From assembly GCA_964572845.1 (NCBI GenBank), contig CAZNFX010000002.1, positions 124,001 through 188,000 of the forward strand: a stretch of 64,000 nucleotides of DNA, in the 5' to 3' direction. Source of the DNA: Bin55 sp964572845. Its GTDB lineage: Bacteria; Pseudomonadota; Gammaproteobacteria; Pseudomonadales; Azotimanducaceae. Position 1 is the first letter of the stretch. Every line of letters starts with the position of its first letter. A program made the position numbers and the translations under genes. The notes below the pieces were generated by a model. That model saw only the letters and a program-made list of their open reading frames with translations, had not been told where the DNA came from and did no database searches. Positions 36,205 through 44,276 of the stretch are shown one piece after another.

Positions 36205-36891
36205 CTACAGGAAGTATAGAAGCGCCCAAACTATGATCGTTAGCACGACGCTGGAGGTTATTACAGCCTTTACACTCTCGATGAGTGGATTCATCTTGCC
36301 GAAGATCGCGTTCAATTCGATCAGGACGGCTAACACCGCCACGGCATAGAACCCCCAAGCGCTTGCCCACGCACCAGACGACGCCACGTCGCCTCCATGC
36401 ACGTGATGTGCGCTGGAGACCATGGTAAACACCATCGCCAAGGAGAAGAGAGTGTTGGTGCGGCTGGCCAGCAGAGCGGCCGCTGCTGCGGAGCCTTGGT
36501 TTGGATCGGCGTCTCCACCAGCTTTCACGGCTTCGTTCGATGCAATCACAACCTTTTGGTTGGGCCAGATGACGAACCAGACGTTTGCGGCCATGAAAGT
36601 CGCAAGCAAACCAGCAACGAGTGTGTCCTCCGTTAGGGTTCCTTGCTTCATGACCACATACAGCAAGTAGAGACCGGTCAGGAAGGTAAACGCTGCAGCC
36701 CATCGAAACCACCAAAGAGCTTTTGGCACAAGCATGGTGAATGCTTCCACTTTCGTGTCGTTCGACGCGGCGGCCATGAAAGCTCCCTGCACGAAGTTGA
36801 AGTAGTAGAGCAAACCGATCCATGCGATGCCGAAGACAATGTGTCCCCATCTCATCAGGTAGTCAAAGAATGGCATGAAATCAAAATCCAT
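36205..36891 (-). CDS. PuuD-like (urate hydroxylase N-terminal domain) membrane protein without cytochrome
   Basis: A 228-residue polytopic membrane protein: DYLMRWGHIVFGIAWIGLLYYFNFVQGAF, WWFRWAAAFTFLTGLYLLY, TFMAANVWFVIWPNQK and later spans. This matches the membrane domain of PuuD-type proteins (PF06181). PuuD urate hydroxylases add a C-terminal cytochrome c; here there is no CXXCH. His residues in RWGHIVFGIAW and SAAHHVHGG-like text (AHHVHGGD) could bind heme or metal. Start at 36891 follows family length. Reaction unknown; urate oxidation is only a possibility. Confidence 0.75.
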   Translation of the reverse strand: MDFDFMPFFDYLMRWGHIVFGIAWIGLLYYFNFVQGAFMAAASNDTKVEAFTMLVPKALWWFRWAAAFTFLTGLYLLYVVMKQGTLTEDTLVAGLLATFMAANVWFVIWPNQKVVIASNEAVKAGGDADPNQGSAAAAALLASRTNTLFSLAMVFTMVSSAHHVHGGDVASSGAWASAWGFYAVAVLAVLIELNAIFGKMNPLIESVKAVITSSVVLTIIVWALLYFL

Positions 36892-36926
36892 AGTGTCCCT
36901 CGCGCAACTATCGAAACAAACTTGCG

Positions 36927-36943
36927 GACAGCATGATGCTGTC
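36927..36943. promoter_or_regulatory. 17 bp palindrome, candidate operator
   Basis: GACAGCATGATGCTGTC is a perfect 8 bp dyad around a central G. It lies between divergent PuuD-like and RND-ABC genes, 36 bp from the former start and 116 bp from the latter. A regulator site is likely by position; the regulator is unknown. Confidence 0.5.
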
Positions 36944-36979
36944 ACCCCTACAGGAATATTAGCGCAATCCTGCGACTTT

Positions 36980-36999
36980 GTTGCGTCAATTCTCGCAAC
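36980..36999. promoter_or_regulatory. Second dyad upstream of the RND-ABC gene
   Basis: GTTGCG (36980-36985) and CGCAAC (36994-36999) form a 6 bp dyad with an 8 bp spacer, 60 bp upstream of the RND-ABC start. Confidence 0.3.
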
Positions 37000-37058
37000 C
37001 GACTCAAGCAACAGTATTGGTTGGCAATTGATCCAGAATTAGGCACACCCAGGAGCGA

Positions 37059-40000
37059 ATGCGATATTCTTACCAGCTATGCATAGTCTTCCAGGATTCG
37101 ACGACTTTGGCTGAAATCGCTGAAGCAGGCAAACCACGATTTCGCGGATTGCTGAGTTTGCCCGTTTTACGGCCAGTGGCGGTGTCGATGCTTTTCCTGG
37201 CTGTTGTGCTTTTTGGTCTAGTTGGCGTGGACCGCATGCCGGTCGAACTCTTTCCACCACTCCCCGCGGACACTCTAAGCGTCAGTTTCAGCAGACCTGG
37301 CAGTACCTCCGACCTTGTGGAACGTGAGCTTCTCATTCCTCTTACTTCTCGAGTAAGGGCACTTGGGGGTGTAAAGGAGACGCTTGGACAAGCTAACGGG
37401 GATAGTGGATGGCTGCGCATCACGTTCGATCGGGGAACCGATCTCAAGGTGCGGGAGTACGAATTGAGGCGCATCGCGTCTCGAATGCAGCGCGAATCGA
37501 CCGTAGCGAACACGACAGTAAGCGTAACAAGCTCTGAGATTGGCGAAGGCGGAATGGCCGCGATGTTCATGCAGATCAATGTGCTAGGGGAGGGGCGCAA
37601 TACAGATATCCTCTATGACTTGGTCGTAGATCGAGTTGTGCCGCGTCTAGCGGCGGTGCCTGGGGTTGCCAGCGCGACTCCAATTGGTGGAGGCGGACGA
37701 CAAGTAATCGTGTCCGTCGATCCCGACAAGGTGGCGAGCCTTGGGGCAACCATCGACCAGGTCACTAGTGCTATACAAAGCAGGATGGGCGGCGTCCAAT
37801 ATGTTGGCAGTGTTGAGTCGGGAGAGGGTCGGATTGTCGTTCTGACACACGGAGCTCTTGATTCACTGGGCACTCTGCGGAGGACGCGCATTTCACAGGA
37901 CAGTCCATTGACACTTGAGCATGTAGCTGACATCTACATCGGCTATGCCCGCAGCCAAAGTCTCAGTTTGATAGATGGCCAGCCTGTGGTGAGTGTGTTG
38001 TTAACCCAAGAGCAAGGTACCAACATCGTTGAAGTTGGTGCAGTGGCTCGCAAACGAATCGACGAGTTAAGAGAAGAGATTCGGCCGCTCGGTTTGGATC
38101 TAAGGATTGGCTTGGACGTATCGGAGCCCCTGGACGAACAAATTGACCGTCTTGTGCGATTGGGTGCGACGGGGTTCGCTTTAGCACTTCTGGTGTTGTT
38201 TCTATTCCTCAGGCAGTGGCGAGCGGTTGCGGTTGTGGGCATTGCCGTGCCTGTAAGCTTGATGACGGCATTGGCATCACTCTATTTGCTGGGTCACTCG
38301 ATTAACGTTTTAACGCTGTTCGGATTGGCGATGGCGGTAGGATTGCTTGTCGATAACAGCGTAGTCGTCTATGAAGCCATACTGCGGGGCATCGAGCGAG
38401 GCATGTCTCCCACCAATGCGGCACGAGAAGGGCTGAGGAAAACTGCAAGAGCCATTGTGGGGGCGAGCATTACGACTGCCACGGTGTTCCTGCCAATAGT
38501 TCTGATCGACATTGACAATGCGACTATTCGGTCGGTACTAGAGGTATTGAGCATTGCCGTAATCATGCCCTTGCTGGCTTCCCTAGTCGTGGCAATTGGG
38601 TTGGTGCCCTTGCTAGCGCATCGTCTGGCTGCTCCTGCCGCTCGTCAACGAGTGCTGGAACAACGACGAAAAAGGGCCGAACGAGCGGGAATGCTGATTC
38701 CTGACCGTGCTCGCCTGCTGCTTAAGGGATTTGTAACCAACGCCTTGCGGCACCCACCCTCGTGGTTGGCCGGTACGCTCATTGCCATTGTCGTAACGGT
38801 AGCTGTAGCGGGTTCTTGGGCGTTGGGTAATCAGTCTCCTCAGGACGCAGAACAGTCGGATTCCATAGTTCTCGACATGCGGCTGCCCGTCACCGCTAGC
38901 GTGGATATCGAGGGTGCCATGGCCGCCGCGTCGTACTTCTCGCAAGCAATCAAGCAGATTGAGGGGGTCGATTACGTTCAAACCGGGATTCAAGATCTCG
39001 AACAAGGCTTGGGCAGCATCGCCATTCACTTCGTCGAACCGGAGCTACGGCCCAAACACTTCAGCATTGAACGAGTACGCGACATTGCGGCCAATGAAGC
39101 ACGTCAATTGGGCGTTGACACAGGACGCGAGGGCGAGTTGCAGTATGGCGCGAGCCCAAGACCGGCATACGGCGGATATTCGTCACTCTTCGGAGGTACA
39201 GCTAGCCACGAGGTCGTCATTACGGGTCCAGACCCGCGCAAGTTGATTGATATCGGCAACGACATCGCAAATAGGTTGAATAGCATCGGGTACGTTCGGA
39301 ATGCACGCGTCACGATCGAAAGTAGAGGTCGCGAGTTGCACGTGCAGCCTATAGATGAAGCAATGCAAGCCTTTGGCATAACGGCAGCCGAGACGTTTCC
39401 ATTCTTGAATATTGCGGGCACTTCGGGCCAAACCCTTCTGGGTCGTGGCAACTACCAGCTTTCTACAGGTCGAGAGATTCCTCTGGTTGTGGAGCGCGAG
39501 GGAGTACGGGAGCGAAACGCTTCGCGCCAAGACCTACAACGCCTAAGAATCCAAACTGAAAATGGGGTGATACCCGTTTCCGCCTTCACTCGAATAACAG
39601 AAATGCCGCCTCCTTCGATCATAGTTCACAAGAACGGACGCCGGGAAATGAAAGTGACCTATTCCCTCTCTAATTCCGTGCCGGATTCAGGTGAAGCTCG
39701 CGAGAGCATCGAGAAGCAAATTGAGGATCACATTCGAGAGACTCCACGCCCAGCTGGCTACGTCATCGACATACCGGCAGACCAACAGGAAGAAAATGCC
39801 AATTTTGGTCAGCGATTGGCACTCATTGCGCTGGGACTGCTAATTCTAGTATTGGCAATCATTTTTGAGTCGTTGACCTTGCCTTTCCTGATCATAATTT
39901 CCGTTCCACTGGCAGTGATTGGATCGCTATGGGGAGTGGCGCTGACAGGGACTCCGCTCTTGGACTACATGGTCTGGGTTGGAGTGCTTGTTCTCATTGG

Positions 40001-41933
40001 TCTCTTGGTCAATCCGGCAATCCTGCTGATTGACAGAATGCAGCAGTTCGTTCGCATTGGCTACTCGTCCGGAGCGGCGGCGTACGCAGCGGTGAAGGAG
40101 CGAACGCGACCCATACTCCTGACAACTGCTACCACCATAGCCGCTCTGTGGCCTCTGTCCATAGCTACTGGTGCCGAATTTGAAATGTGGCCACCCTTCG
40201 CAATTGTCGTTATGTCGGGGTTAGCCAGTTCGGCGCTGCTTACGCTGGTCATCGTCCCTGTAGGTTACGTGATGTTGAGAAGACTTGACATGCTCTTTGG
40301 GCGAGTGGGACCTTGGCTTGTTGTCGCGTGGATGGTGTCACTCATCGCGATCATGTTCGTTTTGATCGCCTTTGCGGGACTTAGCGGACTGTTCTGGCAG
40401 GTTGTTACAGGAATCCTGGTTGGTGGAGTCTTGCTGGCGATCGTCGTGTTGGCGTTTCGCCGAGTTTCCATTCCCGAACCGCACACTGACGATGGACCTC
40501 CGGAGCTTGAAGTTAGTTATTTGAGCAAGGTCTACGGACTGCCGGGACCCATACGCAAGACTTTGACGTCTCACCGCGAATTTGCGGCAAAGGTTGTCGA
40601 GGCCGGAGGAAAGGTTTTCACGCGTCGAGACACGTTTGAGAAGTCGCTTGTGTTTCTCATTCTTGCCGCGGGGGCGATTGGGCTAGGTTGGCTCACGCCA
40701 CAATTTGGTTGGAGTTTGATCTTCTGGCTTATCGCTTCGGCTTTTGTCGCTCGAGTGTTCCTGGAAGCAAGAAAGTTTCGCGGCATGGTTACCGACGATG
40801 GAAGGACCAAACGTGGAGGTATTGAGGGCATGGCCGCGGTGCTTTTGCCGTGGGTCACTATCGCTGGATTCGTGTACTTCACGTTTGCACGTCCCTTGCT
40901 AGACCAGCAAGAGCCGGACGCAAGTCTGTTTTGGCCCATCGTGGCGACGATTCTGCTGTTTATTGGTCAATCCTTGCGGCGAAGTGCGGTTCGTCAGGAC
41001 AGCGGCGAGTTGGCCGCTCGAGTTAGCCGCGGCTTCATGAAATATCCTCGTACGTGGTGGAGACGGATGAGCAAGCGCATAGCAGGATTCGACCTACCGA
41101 CGGACGAAATACGTGCGCTCTGGTCTGTGAGCTTCACAGCGAAGCGTGGAATGATAGGCATTCTGGGTCCCAATGGAGCTGGCAAGACAACGTTGCTGAG
41201 GCAGCTTGCGGGAATCATCAATCCGACTCACGGTACGATAACATTGGGTGGTGTCCCGCTGAAGTCGATTCAGAAGTTTCTGGCCCGATGGGTGGGCTAT
41301 TTGCCGCAGGATTCCGGACTTCCCTTAGGTTTGACCCCGCGGGAGTACTTGCAGTACTACGCAGCACTGTATGACATTCCAGCAGAGGTGCGACGGGAGC
41401 GTGTAACGGATCTGATCGCGGAAGTGGGGTTGGCCGAAAAGATCGACGACAAAATTGGCTCATTGTCTGGCGGAATGAAGCAGCGAGTTGCCGTGGCTCG
41501 AACGTTGCTGCGCCTTCCAGCGATCATCATTGTGGACGAGCCTACGGTGGGTCTGGACCCACGAGAGAGAATCCGATTCCGCAATCTGCTGGCTCGTCTC
41601 GCAGAAACCAGAATCGTGCTGTTTTCAACCCACGTCGTTGAGGATGTGTCCATATCGTGCGAACGCGTCCTGGTAATTGCCCAAAGTCGTCTGCGATTCG
41701 ACGGCAGTCCAGCGGACCTCGCTCTCAATGCAGAGGGGCGTGTATGGGAACGTCGCATCGAAGAGGGGCATGACAAGTCGTTGCCTGAAGGTGCGATCCT
41801 CGCCGAGGAAGCCCCGGATCCTCAGGGAACAACGGTGCAGCGAATCATTTGGGACCAGGAACCGGCCGAGGGGGCGACGCAATTGGCGGCCCGCCCGGAG
41901 GATGGCTACCTGTGGCTGTTGGCGACAACATGA
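37059..41933 (+). CDS. RND efflux permease fused to an ABC ATPase (1624 residues)
   Basis: One ORF with two transporter types. Residues about 35-1075 are a full RND permease: TM1 (36-57), first periplasmic loop, TM2-6 with the TM4 motif GLLVDNSVVVYEA (D432, N433), TM7 (567-587), second periplasmic loop, TM8-12 with GLLVNPAILLID (N985) in TM10. Two extra spans follow (1083-1107, 1110-1133). An ATPase-like first strand LEVSYLSKVYG (1149-1160) is followed by four more spans (about 1197-1304). The rest of the ATPase then appears: Walker A GPNGAGKTT, Q-loop YLPQD, signature LSGGMKQRVAVAR, Walker B IIIVDEPTVGLDP, H-loop STHV. The tail ends PEDGYLWLLA, as in ABC-2 ATPases. AGGAG precedes the ATG. 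The following ABC-2 permease overlaps by ATGA. Export of a hydrophobic compound is inferred. Confidence 0.9.
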   Translation: MRYSYQLCIVFQDSTTLAEIAEAGKPRFRGLLSLPVLRPVAVSMLFLAVVLFGLVGVDRMPVELFPPLPADTLSVSFSRPGSTSDLVERELLIPLTSRVRALGGVKETLGQANGDSGWLRITFDRGTDLKVREYELRRIASRMQRESTVANTTVSVTSSEIGEGGMAAMFMQINVLGEGRNTDILYDLVVDRVVPRLAAVPGVASATPIGGGGRQVIVSVDPDKVASLGATIDQVTSAIQSRMGGVQYVGSVESGEGRIVVLTHGALDSLGTLRRTRISQDSPLTLEHVADIYIGYARSQSLSLIDGQPVVSVLLTQEQGTNIVEVGAVARKRIDELREEIRPLGLDLRIGLDVSEPLDEQIDRLVRLGATGFALALLVLFLFLRQWRAVAVVGIAVPVSLMTALASLYLLGHSINVLTLFGLAMAVGLLVDNSVVVYEAILRGIERGMSPTNAAREGLRKTARAIVGASITTATVFLPIVLIDIDNATIRSVLEVLSIAVIMPLLASLVVAIGLVPLLAHRLAAPAARQRVLEQRRKRAERAGMLIPDRARLLLKGFVTNALRHPPSWLAGTLIAIVVTVAVAGSWALGNQSPQDAEQSDSIVLDMRLPVTASVDIEGAMAAASYFSQAIKQIEGVDYVQTGIQDLEQGLGSIAIHFVEPELRPKHFSIERVRDIAANEARQLGVDTGREGELQYGASPRPAYGGYSSLFGGTASHEVVITGPDPRKLIDIGNDIANRLNSIGYVRNARVTIESRGRELHVQPIDEAMQAFGITAAETFPFLNIAGTSGQTLLGRGNYQLSTGREIPLVVEREGVRERNASRQDLQRLRIQTENGVIPVSAFTRITEMPPPSIIVHKNGRREMKVTYSLSNSVPDSGEARESIEKQIEDHIRETPRPAGYVIDIPADQQEENANFGQRLALIALGLLILVLAIIFESLTLPFLIIISVPLAVIGSLWGVALTGTPLLDYMVWVGVLVLIGLLVNPAILLIDRMQQFVRIGYSSGAAAYAAVKERTRPILLTTATTIAALWPLSIATGAEFEMWPPFAIVVMSGLASSALLTLVIVPVGYVMLRRLDMLFGRVGPWLVVAWMVSLIAIMFVLIAFAGLSGLFWQVVTGILVGGVLLAIVVLAFRRVSIPEPHTDDGPPELEVSYLSKVYGLPGPIRKTLTSHREFAAKVVEAGGKVFTRRDTFEKSLVFLILAAGAIGLGWLTPQFGWSLIFWLIASAFVARVFLEARKFRGMVTDDGRTKRGGIEGMAAVLLPWVTIAGFVYFTFARPLLDQQEPDASLFWPIVATILLFIGQSLRRSAVRQDSGELAARVSRGFMKYPRTWWRRMSKRIAGFDLPTDEIRALWSVSFTAKRGMIGILGPNGAGKTTLLRQLAGIINPTHGTITLGGVPLKSIQKFLARWVGYLPQDSGLPLGLTPREYLQYYAALYDIPAEVRRERVTDLIAEVGLAEKIDDKIGSLSGGMKQRVAVARTLLRLPAIIIVDEPTVGLDPRERIRFRNLLARLAETRIVLFSTHVVEDVSISCERVLVIAQSRLRFDGSPADLALNAEGRVWERRIEEGHDKSLPEGAILAEEAPDPQGTTVQRIIWDQEPAEGATQLAARPEDGYLWLLATT

Positions 41934-42646
41934 CGTTCGCTAGCTTCAAGACACAACTCGAACTGCTAAAGCACGCTGCGATAGCCAACGCTGGGCACAG
42001 GTTCTGGCTGATCCCCATACTGGTGCCAATAATCTGGTTGGGGCCTCAATCATTTTTCCTCGCTATGGGCTGGACCCAGCCGGTACAACCCAGCGGCATT
42101 CAGGTGCGCATGATGGGGTTTCCGTTGGCTTGCATTGGAATCTACCTTGGATTGAGGATCATTGCGGGAGAGATCAACGCTCGTACGCTCGAAATCGTGT
42201 ATACGGTGCCTGGTGGCGCAGAAAAGGTCTGGCTCATCAAACTTCTGGCAGCGGTCATGATCCTAATACCGACCCAGATCGTCATAGCCCTATACTCGTG
42301 GTTCATGTTCACTCCGTTTCCCCTCGAGTCGATGTATGGTGCACTCCAGATCGGCATCTTCTATCTGGTTTTGTCGTTGGGGTTCTCCGCATTGTTCCGC
42401 AGCGAAGTTGCCGGTGCAATCGTTGCGGTTTTTGTTCTTGGACTCAATGTAGTGGTTACGGGATTTGGCCAAACCCAGCACGTGTGGACACCTTTCTTCA
42501 ATCCATACGCGATTGACAACGAGAGTTTCCGTGCGATACTTGCCATGACTCTGCAAAACAGAATTGGCATGGCACTGGTAATACTCATGATTGCCAGCTT
42601 GGCTTTCTTGCGCGGGAATCGCAGGGAGCGGCTTCTGAGCGGGTGA
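41930..42646 (+). CDS. ABC-2 type permease partner of the RND-ABC fusion
   Basis: A 238-residue membrane protein with about six spans: FWLIPILVPIIWLGPQSFFLAM, GFPLACIGIYLGLRIIAGEI, LLAAVMILIPTQIVIALYSWF, IGIFYLVLSLGFSALFRSE, GAIVAVFVLGLNVVVTGF and a C-terminal span. The segment after span 2, EINARTLEIVYTVPGG, resembles the ABC-2 cytoplasmic coupling region. ATG 41930 overlaps the fusion-gene stop (ATGA); the longer in-frame reading inside that gene is unlikely. It should receive energy from the fused ATPase. Confidence 0.85.
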   Translation: MTFASFKTQLELLKHAAIANAGHRFWLIPILVPIIWLGPQSFFLAMGWTQPVQPSGIQVRMMGFPLACIGIYLGLRIIAGEINARTLEIVYTVPGGAEKVWLIKLLAAVMILIPTQIVIALYSWFMFTPFPLESMYGALQIGIFYLVLSLGFSALFRSEVAGAIVAVFVLGLNVVVTGFGQTQHVWTPFFNPYAIDNESFRAILAMTLQNRIGMALVILMIASLAFLRGNRRERLLSG

Positions 42647-42665
42647 CATTCGAGAGGCTCTGCCA

Positions 42666-43289
42666 TTGGATGCAATCGCTCAACGCTGCGTAGGAAGTCG
42701 GTTACGCCTAATCGATACCGATGGACATGCGGACTACTACCCGAGTTTCCTGAATTCGACGTTTTCGGACGAAGTCTTCCGTCGCGCAATTGCGAAGATT
42801 CGATGGAGACAGGAACGCATCGTTCTCTATGGCAAGAGTCTAGAGGTGCCGCGCCTGTCGGCCTGGTTCAGCCGTGACGGTCATTCCTACACATATTCCA
42901 ACATCGTTCATGAACCGCAAGACTTCCCGGATTTCGTTGATGCCATTCGGCTGCAAATCGAAGATCAGACCGGTTACAGTTTCAACTCGGTACTTGCCAA
43001 TTTGTATGAGAACGGACGGCACAGCGTAGGATGGCATGCGGACAACGAGATTGAGCTGGGATCGGCGGTCACCATTGCGTCGTTCAGCTTGGGTGCCACA
43101 CGAAAGTTGCGTATGCGTCACAGGTTCCGACGGGATCTGAGATCTTCAGTGAGTTTGGAACACAATAGCTTGCTGCTAATGGGTGCACCCATGCAGAACT
43201 CCTGGCTACATGAACTTCCCAAAACGAAGAAGGAAGTCGGGCCTCGCGTCAATTTTTCCTTTCGCAATGTAACTGGTCCATCCAACTAG
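42666..43289 (+). CDS. AlkB-family 2-oxoglutarate/Fe(II) dioxygenase
   Basis: A 207-residue AlkB-type enzyme. Iron ligands H124 and D126 (GWHADNE) and H182 (WLHELP) are present, with the 2-oxoglutarate arginines in RVNFSFR (R194, R200). VLYGKSLEVPRLSAWF and LANLYENGRHSVGWH match AlkB homologues that oxidatively remove alkyl lesions from nucleic acids. Start is TTG 42666 with GAGAGG 10 nt upstream; a more upstream start is possible. It is 19 bp after the ABC-2 gene and probably co-transcribed. Confidence 0.88.
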   Translation: MDAIAQRCVGSRLRLIDTDGHADYYPSFLNSTFSDEVFRRAIAKIRWRQERIVLYGKSLEVPRLSAWFSRDGHSYTYSNIVHEPQDFPDFVDAIRLQIEDQTGYSFNSVLANLYENGRHSVGWHADNEIELGSAVTIASFSLGATRKLRMRHRFRRDLRSSVSLEHNSLLLMGAPMQNSWLHELPKTKKEVGPRVNFSFRNVTGPSN

Positions 43290-43662
43290 TAAGAGCGTTC
43301 CACCTCAGGGCTGTTTTCAGGGCACGTACCGAAGAGGGTAACTGTTCAAGCTAAAAGCGGACCCATACCTACTCCAATGCATTGCTAAAACCATTCATAG
43401 GAAGTTTCCTCTCCACTAGATTTCTGCCGCAATGTTCGTACGTTTATGTACTAATATTGTTGATGGTGGCGAGTCGATGTGCCATTCTTGACCGTCCCAC
43501 AAGACCGAAGAGGTGCCGTGAGACTGGAGGTGTGTTAGCAAGGGCCGGTTGAAAAAACTGTTTTGCCACATAAAAGGATTGGCACAACGAATTTGGTCCT
43601 GGATTCTTAGCAGGGATGCTGCGCCGCTTGGCTTACAGCAGGAAGGCTTGAAGTAGAAGATT
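43290..43662 (+). other. Intergenic region between alkB-like and hicB-like genes
   Basis: About 370 bp in which I find no convincing gene. A short open frame ending at the TAG of 43651-43653 reads ...LGLQQEGLK just before the HicB-like gene, where a HicA toxin would be expected, but it lacks the HicA His motif and has a stop (TGA) about 40 codons upstream. Treated as non-coding. Confidence 0.4.
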
Positions 43663-44109
43663 GTGGAAAACTGCATTTTGACGCGTCCGCTGGCATGGCC
43701 TGCGGACTTGGAGAGACAGAGCGACGGTTCCGTTCTTGTATCGTTTCCAGACATTCCCGAGGCCCTCACAGAGGGTGAGACTGAAAATGAAGCGTTGTCG
43801 TTGGCTGGAGATTGCTTGATTGCTGCCTTGGGTGAATATATTGGTGCGAGACGCAACATCCCCAAAGCGTCTTCAGCACAGGGGAGCGAATCCATTGCCC
43901 TTCCCGCACTTACCGCAGCCAAGGTCGCACTCTACGTTGCAATGCGTAGCCAAGAGATTAGCAATACTGCACTGGCAGCACGGCTCGGAGTCACCGAGGG
44001 TGCAGTGCGGCGTCTTATAGACCTCGATCATCGTTCGCATATTGGACATGTCGAGAAAGCCCTACATTGTCTAGGACAGCAGCTCACTGTCTCTATCGAA
44101 GCAGCTTAG
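43663..44109 (+). CDS. HicB-like antitoxin-family protein
   Basis: A 148-residue protein. VSFPDIPEALTEGETENEALSLAGDCLIAALGEYI is the HicB partial RNase-H-like fold that binds HicA toxins. The second half (NTALAARLGVTEGAVRRLIDLDHRSHIGHVEKAL) is a helix-turn-helix of the type seen in DNA-binding HicB. Start is GTG 43663 or TTG 43678. No HicA is recognisable next to it, so it is an orphan or its partner has been lost or diverged. Confidence 0.8.
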   Translation: MENCILTRPLAWPADLERQSDGSVLVSFPDIPEALTEGETENEALSLAGDCLIAALGEYIGARRNIPKASSAQGSESIALPALTAAKVALYVAMRSQEISNTALAARLGVTEGAVRRLIDLDHRSHIGHVEKALHCLGQQLTVSIEAA

Positions 44110-44276
44110 TTACTGTTTCTTTGGGAATTGTGCATGAGGAAGCCCAGTATTCAACCGACTCAAAATCGACAATCGTTGATTCGCACCTTTTGTCTATTTG
44201 TAGGCGCTAGGCATGCTATAGAGACAATGAGTGTGGTCAAATAAAATTCCTATTGAAGTATCAAGGGAAGCCTATC

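Noticed and set aside
43549..43653. Short frame ending LGLQQEGLK just before the HicB-like gene, considered as a HicA remnant
   Set aside because: Only the last few residues resemble the HicA C-terminus; the active-site His and double-stranded-RNA-like fold are not visible.
43416..43922. 168-codon minus-strand frame opposite the HicB-like gene
   Set aside because: Antisense to a clear HicB gene over half its length; the rest lacks any domain.
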